Positions 58,340 to 64,000 of a stretch of 64,000 bases of DNA are shown piece by piece (the stretch's first letter is position 1; every line of letters starts with the position of its first letter). Source of the DNA: Acidaminococcus fermentans. Lineage in GTDB: Bacteria > Bacillota > Negativicutes > Acidaminococcales > Acidaminococcaceae. The position numbers and the translations under genes were made by a program. The stretch is from NCBI RefSeq assembly GCF_009696675.1, contig NZ_VULN01000004.1, forward strand, positions 124,001 to 188,000, in the 5' to 3' direction. The notes below the pieces were generated by a model. It ran no database searches, was not told the DNA's origin, and saw only the letters and a list, made by a program, of their open reading frames with translations.

Positions 58340-58380
58340 AAAAGAAGGGGGTGCTGCACCCAATGTGCAGCACCCTCTTC
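58340..58380 (-). terminator. Terminator of hutI
   Basis: GAAGGGGGTGCTGCAC and GTGCAGCACCCTCTTC pair around a short loop, followed by TTTCTTTC on the minus strand. It belongs to the GTGCTGCAC terminator family. Confidence 0.85.
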
Positions 58381-58405
58381 TGTTGAGCCAGGGCAGCCGG
58401 CAGGC

Positions 58406-59647
58406 TTACCGGACCACCACTTTTCCTTTTTTGATGACGGTTTCCACAATGTTGACCCCTGTATGGTAGGGAAGGAATTTGTAGGACGGATACTGGAGGA
58501 TCACCAGGTCCGCCTGTTTCCCCGGCTCCAGGGAACCGATCCGGTCCGCCCGGTCCAGGGCCGCGGCCCCGTTCAGGGTCAGGGCGGTGATGGCTTCTTC
58601 CGCACTCATCTTCATGTAGATCACCGCCAGGCCGATCATGAGGGGCACCGAGAAGGTGAAGCCGCTTCCCGGGTTGAAATCCGTGGCCAGGGCTACGGCG
58701 CAGCCGGCGTCGATCATTTCCCGGGCCCGGGCAAAGGGTTCTTTCAGACAGAAGGCGGTGGTGGGCAGCAGGGTGGACACCACCCCGTTGTCCGCCATGG
58801 CCCGGATCCCTGCATCGGAAGCATGGAGCAGATGGTCCGCACTGGTGGCGTGGAGTTCCCCGGCCAGTTCCGCCCCGCCCAGGCTGACGATCTCATCTGC
58901 ATGGATTTTCAGCTTGAAGCCCATCTTCCGGGCTTCCGTCAGCAGGTGCCGGCTCTGTTCAATGGAGAACACCCCTTTTTCGCAGAACACGTCGCAGAAT
59001 TCCGCCAGGTGTTTTTCCGCCACTTCCGGCATTACATCCTTCAGGAGGAATTCGATGAAGTCATCCCCCCGGTCCTTGTATTCCGGCGGCACCGCATGGG
59101 CCCCCAGGAAGGTGGACACCAGCTCGATGGGCTGCTTTTCGTTCAGGTCCCGGACCACTTCCATCTGTTTGATTTCCGTATCATGATCCTGGCCGTAGCC
59201 GCTTTTGGCTTCCACGGTGGTGACCCCCATGGCCAGCATCTTCTTCAAAAAGTCCATGCTGTGGTCCACCAGCTCTTCCCGGCTGGCTTCCCGGGTGGCC
59301 TTCATGGTGTTCAGGATGCCCCCGCCCCGTTCCATGATTTCCATATAGCTCATGCCGCCCATCCGCCAGAGGAATTCATCGGGCCGGTAGCCCCCGAACA
59401 CCAGGTGGGTGTGGGAATCCACGAACCCGGGGAGCACCGCCTTGCCGGTGGCGTCGATCTGTTTGTCCGCCGGCACCAGTTTCTCCCAGTCCGGCTGGTT
59501 CCCGATGCTGCGGATCTTCCCGTTTTCAATCAGGATGGACTGGTTCTCGTAGATCTTCAGCTGTTTCATTTCCCGGCCATGACGGGCGGTATTCCCTTCC
59601 GGGGTCACAATCTGGGCCGCATGTTTGATCAGCAGTCTGTCAATCAT
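58406..59647 (-). CDS. hutI: Imidazolonepropionase
   Basis: Third enzyme of histidine degradation, hydrolysing imidazolonepropionate to N-formimino-glutamate. The 413-residue amidohydrolase has the metal-binding HTHLVFGGYRPDEF motif (near residue 80), a GAHAVPPEYK segment, KIHADEI near residue 240 and ATDFNPGSG near residue 318. The ATG at 59647 follows AAGGAGGAAAGGCA; the longer start in the hairpin is rejected. Downstream of hutU. Product formiminoglutamate is converted to glutamate (genes not in this window), which enters the hydroxyglutarate route. Confidence 0.95.
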   Translation of the reverse strand: MIDRLLIKHAAQIVTPEGNTARHGREMKQLKIYENQSILIENGKIRSIGNQPDWEKLVPADKQIDATGKAVLPGFVDSHTHLVFGGYRPDEFLWRMGGMSYMEIMERGGGILNTMKATREASREELVDHSMDFLKKMLAMGVTTVEAKSGYGQDHDTEIKQMEVVRDLNEKQPIELVSTFLGAHAVPPEYKDRGDDFIEFLLKDVMPEVAEKHLAEFCDVFCEKGVFSIEQSRHLLTEARKMGFKLKIHADEIVSLGGAELAGELHATSADHLLHASDAGIRAMADNGVVSTLLPTTAFCLKEPFARAREMIDAGCAVALATDFNPGSGFTFSVPLMIGLAVIYMKMSAEEAITALTLNGAAALDRADRIGSLEPGKQADLVILQYPSYKFLPYHTGVNIVETVIKKGKVVVR

Positions 59648-59674
59648 TGCCTTTCCTCCTTCAGTTCTGCCACA

Positions 59675-59711
59675 AAAGGGTTGCTGCACGGTATCCGTGC
59701 AGCAGCCCTTT
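59675..59711 (-). terminator. Intergenic hairpin between hutU and hutI
   Basis: AAAGGGCTGCTGCACGG-ATA-CCGTGCAGCAACCCTTTT on the minus strand. It sits right after the hutU stop and before the hutI ribosome site, so it can reduce hutI transcription or stabilise the hutU mRNA end. Confidence 0.7.
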
Positions 59712-59733
59712 GATTCTGTATGGTTCCTGTGGA

Positions 59734-61785
59734 TCAGTCTTTGATCACATGGGCTTTGGGATAAACCTTGGCCACTGCGTCTTTGATCTGTTTTTCGTCG
59801 GTCAGGTACGGCAGGGTGATCTGCCCGATGCCGTGACGGGTCTTGTTGAATTCCACAGCCGTTTCCATGGCGTGTTCGTTCCGTGCCCAGGACCGGCGGG
59901 CCACACCGCTGATTACATCCCAGCTCAGGGAGCTGCGGATGATTTCATCCACCCGGTGGCTGCCATCCAGCACCAGACCGAAGCCGCCGTTGATGGCTTT
60001 GCCGATGCCCACGCCGCCGCCGTTGTGGAGGGCGCACAGGCTCATGCCTCTGGCTGCGTTCCCGGCGAAGCACTGGACTGCCATGTCAGCCATTACATTG
60101 GAGCCGTCCTTGATGTTGGAGGTTTCCCGGAAGGGAGAGTCCGTACCGGATACGTCGTGATGGTCACGGCCCATCATGACAGGCCCGATTTCCCCGTTCC
60201 GGACCAGTTCGTTGAATTTCAGGGCGATGTTCACACGGCCTACTTCATCCTGGTACAGGATACGGGCCTGGGTGCCCACCACCAGTTTGTTCTTTTCTGC
60301 ATCCCGGATCCAGTTGTAGTTGTCCCGATCCTGGTACCGGCGGTTCACGTCGATGCAGCTCATGGCCGCCATATCGGTCTTGTGCAGGTCTTCCGGTTTG
60401 CCGGACAGGCATACCCAGCGGAAGGGTCCGTAGCCGTAGTCGAACAGCTGGGGTCCCATGATGTCTTCCACGTAGGAGGGCCAGATGAACCCGTCTTTGT
60501 CGTCCACACCGTTCTTGGAGATTTCCTTTACCCCGGAATCAAACACGGCTTTCATGAAGGAGTTGCCGTAGTCGAAGAAGTACACGCCCCGGGCGGTGAT
60601 CTTCTTCAGGGCTTCGAAGTGGGCATGGAGGGTCTTGTCCACCAGTTCCCGGAACTTGGCCGGATCTTCTGCCAGCATCTTGGTCCGTTCCTCAAAGGTC
60701 AGGCCCTGAGGGCAGTAGCCGCCGTTGTAGGCGTTGTGGCAGGAAGTCTGGTCGGAAACCAGGTCCACATGGATGTTGTGGTCCACAATGTATTCCAGCA
60801 GGTCAACGATGTTGCCGTGGTATGCGAAGGATTTGCCCTTCTTTTCCGCCATGGATTTCTGGGCCATGGCAATGACTTCCGGCAGGGAATCGGAAACTCC
60901 GGAGATCCAGCCCTGATCCAGGCGGGTCTTGATCCGGGAAGCATCCACTTCCGCCACAATGGCGGTGCAGTTGGCGATTTCCGCCGCTTTGCCCTGGGCA
61001 CCGCTCATGCCGCCCAGGCCGGAGGTGACGAACAGCTTGCCGCCCAAGTCCCCGTCTTCCGGGATCCCCAGTTTCATGCGGCCGGCGTTCAGGATGGTGT
61101 TGAAGGTACCATGGACGATGCCCTGGGGCCCGATGTACATCCAGCCGCCGGCGGTCATCTGCCCATAGTTGGCCACGCCCATTTCTTCGGCGATTTCCCA
61201 GTCATGCTGGTTGTCGTATTCCCCGATCATCAGACCGTTGGTGATGATTACCCGGGGAGCTTCCGGTTTGGAATGGAACAGGCCCAGAGGATGGCCGGAT
61301 TCCATGACCAGGGTCTGGTCCGGAGTGATTTCTTCCAGATACCGTTTGATCAGCAGGTACTGCATCCAGTCATGGCACACGCTGCCGGTTTCCCCGTAGG
61401 TGACCAGTTCGTAAGGATACAGAGCCACTTCAAAGTCCAGGTTGTTGTCGATCATCACCTGGAAGGCCTTGCCTTCGGTGCATTTGCCTTTGTATTCATC
61501 AATGGGTTTCCCGTAGATCCGGCCTTCCGGACGGAAACGGTAGCCGTAGATCCGGCCCCGGGTGGTCAGTTCTTCCAGGAATTCCGGGATCAGTTCTTCA
61601 TGATATTCTTCCGGGATATAACGCAGGGCATTTTTCAGAGCAATTTCAGTCTGTGCCGGAGTCAGACGGAAGCCACGGTCCGGAGCCCGACGGATGCCTT
61701 CCTGGAAAGGTTTGGGTTTGGGCAGCCCGTTGGGGAATTCCAGTTTAATGGTCATGGCTTTTCCGATTTCTTCATTCTTCATCAT
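59734..61785 (-). CDS. hutU: Urocanate hydratase
   Basis: Second enzyme of histidine degradation, converting urocanate to imidazolonepropionate with a tightly bound NAD. The 683-residue protein is the long form seen in Firmicutes. Key motifs: GGWMYIGPQGIVHGT, VTSGLGGMSGAQ (NAD binding, near residue 250), DQTSCHNAYNGGY and FAGNAARGMSLCALHNGGGVG. The ATG at 61785 (ATGATG) follows AAGGAGTGGTATTAC; the 36-codon upstream extension lacks a ribosome-binding site. First gene of hutU-hutI. hutH was not found here. Confidence 0.96.
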   Translation of the reverse strand: MMKNEEIGKAMTIKLEFPNGLPKPKPFQEGIRRAPDRGFRLTPAQTEIALKNALRYIPEEYHEELIPEFLEELTTRGRIYGYRFRPEGRIYGKPIDEYKGKCTEGKAFQVMIDNNLDFEVALYPYELVTYGETGSVCHDWMQYLLIKRYLEEITPDQTLVMESGHPLGLFHSKPEAPRVIITNGLMIGEYDNQHDWEIAEEMGVANYGQMTAGGWMYIGPQGIVHGTFNTILNAGRMKLGIPEDGDLGGKLFVTSGLGGMSGAQGKAAEIANCTAIVAEVDASRIKTRLDQGWISGVSDSLPEVIAMAQKSMAEKKGKSFAYHGNIVDLLEYIVDHNIHVDLVSDQTSCHNAYNGGYCPQGLTFEERTKMLAEDPAKFRELVDKTLHAHFEALKKITARGVYFFDYGNSFMKAVFDSGVKEISKNGVDDKDGFIWPSYVEDIMGPQLFDYGYGPFRWVCLSGKPEDLHKTDMAAMSCIDVNRRYQDRDNYNWIRDAEKNKLVVGTQARILYQDEVGRVNIALKFNELVRNGEIGPVMMGRDHHDVSGTDSPFRETSNIKDGSNVMADMAVQCFAGNAARGMSLCALHNGGGVGIGKAINGGFGLVLDGSHRVDEIIRSSLSWDVISGVARRSWARNEHAMETAVEFNKTRHGIGQITLPYLTDEKQIKDAVAKVYPKAHVIKD

Positions 61786-61962
61786 GTAATACCACTCCTT
61801 TGCGTCATGCTTCGTGCAGGAATCTGATTTCTCGACTTCATGGCTCCATTGTAAAGAAGATTCATCTGAAAAACGTCGAAAGGAAGCGTCCATAACAAAT
61901 AAATTTCAGTTTTTTCACCAGAAGTTTTTAGACGTTTTCACGGAATTCCGTCAAAAGAGAAT
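61786..61962 (-). other. hutU upstream region with a 12-bp palindrome
   Basis: No gene. It contains ACGGAATTCCGT, a perfect 12-bp palindrome at 61940-61951, and AT-rich DNA upstream of hutU; a TACAAT-like -10 near 61850-61855 lacks a good -35. The palindrome is a candidate operator. Confidence 0.4.
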
Positions 61963-61994
61963 CAAAAAAGGGGGTGTGAAAAATTCACACCCCC
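61963..61994 (-). terminator. Terminator of the MetE-C-like gene
   Basis: GGGGGTGTGAA-TTT-TTCACACCCCC on the minus strand followed by TTTTTTG, about 25 nt after the stop at 62019. Confidence 0.9.
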
Positions 61995-62018
61995 GGTCGC
62001 GGGCCGCGGCCAAAGAGG

Positions 62019-63134
62019 TTATTCCCCCCACACTTCCTGGGCGATGGAGCGGACCAGGGCCAGTTTGGCCCACTGCTGTTCTTCGGTCAGCTTGTTGCCG
62101 ATTTCGCAGGAAGCGAAACCGCACTGGGGGCTGAGGCAGAGGTTTTCCAGGGGCACATATTGGACGGCTTCGCGGATCCGGGCGATCACCTGGGCCCGGT
62201 CTTCCAGTTCCGGACGCTTGGTGGTGATGAGTCCCAGCACCACCTTTTTCCCGGGGGCCACTTCCTTCAGGGGTTCGAAGTTCCCGGACCGTTCATCGTC
62301 GAATTCCAGGTAGAAGGCATCCACTTTTTCCTTCCCGAACAGCAGGGGAGCAATGGGACCGTAGCCGCCCCGGGCTGCCCAGGTGGAATGGTAGTTTCCC
62401 CGGCACACATGGGTGTTGATCACCAGGTCATCAGGCCGGCCTTCCAGGGCCAGGTTGTTCAGCCGCAGGTACTCCTCCGCCACCTGTTTCAGAGAAACCG
62501 CTCCCTTCTGCCGTTTGTTCCAGTATTCCGTATCACAGAACATGCCCCAGGTGCAGTCATCCAGCTGGATGTTCCGGCAGCCGGCTCCATACAGATCCCG
62601 GAACACCTGCCGGTAGGCGGCGGCAATGTCCTGGAGCAGTTCTTCCCGGTCCGGGTATACCGCGTCAGTGATTTTCCCGTTGTCTCCCCGGTACAGCTCC
62701 GCCAGCAGCTGAGCCGGAGCAGGCAGGGTCTGCCGGGCCAGGGTGTTTTCGTCCTCGAACCCTTTCACATATCTGAAATGGTCCACAAAGGGATGGTCCT
62801 TCCCGCTGATTTTTCCGGTGACGATGGCAGTGCCCCGGGCGGTCTCTTCTCCGTGGAACAGGTAGCCCTGTTCCAGCTCGATATGGGTGATGCCCTGGAA
62901 GCCCCAGAAAAAGTCCAGGTGCCAGTAGCTCCGCCGGAATTCCCCGTCAGTAATGGCATGGAGCCCGGCGGCCTTCTGCTTTTCAATGAGTTTGGCGATT
63001 TCCTCGTCCTCCACCTGCTTCAGGTCCAGGGCGGCGATCTCCCCCCGGGCAAACCGGGCCCGGGCCTCTTTCAGCCGGTCCGGCCGCAGGAAACTCCCAA
63101 CAATATCAAAACGGAATGGTGCACGCAAAGTCAT
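62019..63134 (-). CDS. MetE C-terminal-domain-like (YxjG/YxjH) methyltransferase
   Basis: A 371-residue protein corresponding to the catalytic half of cobalamin-independent methionine synthase, of the YxjG/YxjH type. Features: opening FDIVGSFLRPDRLKEA, ITDGEFRRSYWHLDFF near residue 65, IQLDDCTWGMF near residue 195, NTHVCRGNYHSTW near residue 240 and LSPQCGFAS near the end, with zinc-binding His/Cys. The methyl donor and acceptor are uncertain. It has its own promoter candidate (TACAAT at about 63196-63201). Monocistronic. Confidence 0.85.
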   Translation of the reverse strand: MTLRAPFRFDIVGSFLRPDRLKEARARFARGEIAALDLKQVEDEEIAKLIEKQKAAGLHAITDGEFRRSYWHLDFFWGFQGITHIELEQGYLFHGEETARGTAIVTGKISGKDHPFVDHFRYVKGFEDENTLARQTLPAPAQLLAELYRGDNGKITDAVYPDREELLQDIAAAYRQVFRDLYGAGCRNIQLDDCTWGMFCDTEYWNKRQKGAVSLKQVAEEYLRLNNLALEGRPDDLVINTHVCRGNYHSTWAARGGYGPIAPLLFGKEKVDAFYLEFDDERSGNFEPLKEVAPGKKVVLGLITTKRPELEDRAQVIARIREAVQYVPLENLCLSPQCGFASCEIGNKLTEEQQWAKLALVRSIAQEVWGE

Positions 63135-63256
63135 GATTCAAAACCCCTCTCTTTATTCCGAGCATTTTGCTCTGTTTTGTTTCTTCATGGGTCTTATTGT
63201 AGCGGATGGAGAGGCGTTTGTATAATGGATAAAAAGTTGGGGTTGGTATAGATAAA

Positions 63257-63290
63257 AAGAATAGCGGAAGCTTTTGCTCCCGCTATTCTT
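63257..63290 (-). terminator. Terminator of hydE
   Basis: AAGAATAGCGG and CCGCTATTCTT pair over an inner GAGC/GCTT loop and are followed on the minus strand by TTTTATC. It overlaps the last codons of hydE. Confidence 0.8.
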
Positions 63291-64000
63291 TGGCTCCATT
63301 CCCGTGCTCCCGGAAATAATGGGGGGAATCTCCCCACTTCCCGAATCCCACCGTGTCTCCCACTGACGCCACCCGGGCGGACAGGCAGTTCCGGCACTGG
63401 TCCGGGCTGTCTTCCACACAGGGTTTGTTGTCATAGAGCAGGTAGTCGGGACGGAATTTGGGCAGGGTCACAATGGGCATCAGGATGTTGGCCCCGGCCT
63501 TGAGCCCCAGTTCCCGTCCCAGGGGGTTCAGGGCCTGGAGGGCGGTGGTGGCCGCTATGTTCACGTCTTTCAGGGACAGCCGGGTCACGGCGATCATGTT
63601 CAGTCCCAGGATGAACCGGTGCTGCTGGGCTTCCGGGGTGTTTTCCCCGGCGGCCACCACCTGTTTCCCCAAAGGAGTGTTGTGGTGGACCACATAGGGC
63701 CCCATGCCGATCATGTCGATGTCCATGTCCCGGTAGAACAGGATGTCGTCCGCCAGGTCTTCCAGGGTCTGGCCGGGCAGGCCGATCATCACTCCGGTGC
63801 CCACCTGGTAGCCCAGGTCCCGGAGGATGTCCAGACAGTGCTTCCGCACCGTCCATTCATGGTGCCCGTCCTGAGGATGGAGGGTGGCATACAGAGCCGG
63901 ATTGCTGGTTTCGATCCGCAGCAGATACCGGTGGGCCCCCGCTTCCTTCCAGCGCCGGTAGGTATCTTCCGTCTGTTCCCCCAGGCACAGGGTAAGCCCC
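63283..64000 (-). CDS. hydE: [FeFe]-hydrogenase maturation radical SAM protein HydE (3' part)
   Basis: C-terminal about 238 residues of HydE, needed to build the H-cluster of [FeFe] hydrogenases; the gene continues beyond the window, so the CxxxCxxC motif is not visible. Visible family features: RYLLRIETSNPALYATLHP, GYQVGTGVMIGLPGQTLEDLADD and GMGPYVVHHNTPLG. The tail has C-x7-C-x2-C (CVEDSPDQCRNC), the spacing of the second, non-essential cluster site in Thermotoga HydE. Its presence implies the organism assembles H-clusters, relevant to the hydrogenase-like sensor at 53065-54351. Confidence 0.88.
   Translation of the reverse strand, partial: GLTLCLGEQTEDTYRRWKEAGAHRYLLRIETSNPALYATLHPQDGHHEWTVRKHCLDILRDLGYQVGTGVMIGLPGQTLEDLADDILFYRDMDIDMIGMGPYVVHHNTPLGKQVVAAGENTPEAQQHRFILGLNMIAVTRLSLKDVNIAATTALQALNPLGRELGLKAGANILMPIVTLPKFRPDYLLYDNKPCVEDSPDQCRNCLSARVASVGDTVGFGKWGDSPHYFREHGNGAKE

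Noticed and set aside
61786-61893. 36-codon extension of hutU
   Set aside because: No ribosome-binding site at the upstream ATG, while AAGGAG precedes the ATG at 61785.
1-64000. Prophage, integrative element or CRISPR-Cas locus
   Set aside because: No integrase, phage structural gene, transposase, spaced direct repeats or cas gene was recognised; genes are housekeeping or metabolic throughout.

Overview
The window is bacterial, moderately GC-rich and almost entirely coding, with most genes on the minus strand. It very probably comes from Acidaminococcus (Negativicutes, Acidaminococcaceae). The key evidence is a six-gene operon, gctA-gctB-gcdA-hgdC-hgdA-hgdB (33892 down to 26924). It encodes the hydroxyglutarate pathway of glutamate fermentation in the gene order and with the subunit lengths I remember for A. 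fermentans. The remaining subunits of the sodium-pumping glutaconyl-CoA decarboxylase lie in a second operon (mmdA-gcdD-gcdC-gcdB, 51232 to 47665). Histidine-degradation genes (hutU, hutI) feed glutamate into the same route. The species cannot be fixed from the sequence alone.

Layout. 1-1400: the start of a FecCD-type ABC permease (cut by the window edge) and three tRNA genes (Glu-CTC and two identical Gln-CTG). 1505-7570: metallophosphoesterase, DUF362 ferredoxin, the walJ-htrA-rlmH operon, a PerR-like regulator and an L,D-transpeptidase. 7660-9866: a cysteine locus with a T-box-controlled cysE and a cysK preceded by a short candidate leader peptide. 9866-18400: PTP-like phytase, HAD phosphatase, a small membrane protein, two NSS transporters, an EFR1 flavodoxin-ferredoxin, thioesterase, SGNH hydrolase and M20 amidohydrolase. 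18600-21530: nrdD-nrdG with two NrdR boxes. 21690-25460: an M20 peptidase plus YfcC transporter, divergent from a LysR regulator. 25508-26842: a CoA-transferase. 26924-34200: the gct/gcd/hgd operon. 34214-47016: a long co-directional cluster (RseC-like, DUF4321, maf, radC, mreBCD, mrdA, rodA, two radical-SAM-associated genes, rng, cca). 47032-52871: a small membrane protein, the mmdA/gcdDCB operon and a Cat1-type CoA-transferase. 53065-58231: an [FeFe]-hydrogenase-like sensor gene with HATPase and DRTGG partners, and a BTAD-AAA-TPR regulator split by a frameshift in a run of seven G (C on the coding strand). 58406-64000: hutI, hutU, a MetE-C-like methyltransferase and the 3' part of hydE.

How the genes work together. 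Histidine is converted by the hut enzymes toward glutamate. Once glutamate is oxidised and reduced to 2-hydroxyglutarate (genes outside the window), GctAB activates it to the CoA ester. HgdC reductively primes HgdAB, which dehydrates it to glutaconyl-CoA. GcdA with the biotin carrier GcdC and membrane subunits GcdB/GcdD decarboxylates it and exports sodium. Two further CoA-transferases, a thioesterase and the [FeFe]-hydrogenase-related genes fit an acyl-CoA- and H2-handling anaerobe. The NSS transporters could use the sodium gradient.

The most interesting points are: the candidate cysteine leader peptide before cysK; the split BTAD-AAA-TPR regulator beside a hydrogenase-like sensor; two alternative carboxyltransferase alpha subunits apparently sharing one sodium-pump module; a complete rod-shape cluster in what appears to be a coccus; a large inverted repeat spanning the gctA promoter; and a family of near-identical terminator stems. 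No CRISPR array, prophage, insertion sequence or rRNA was seen.
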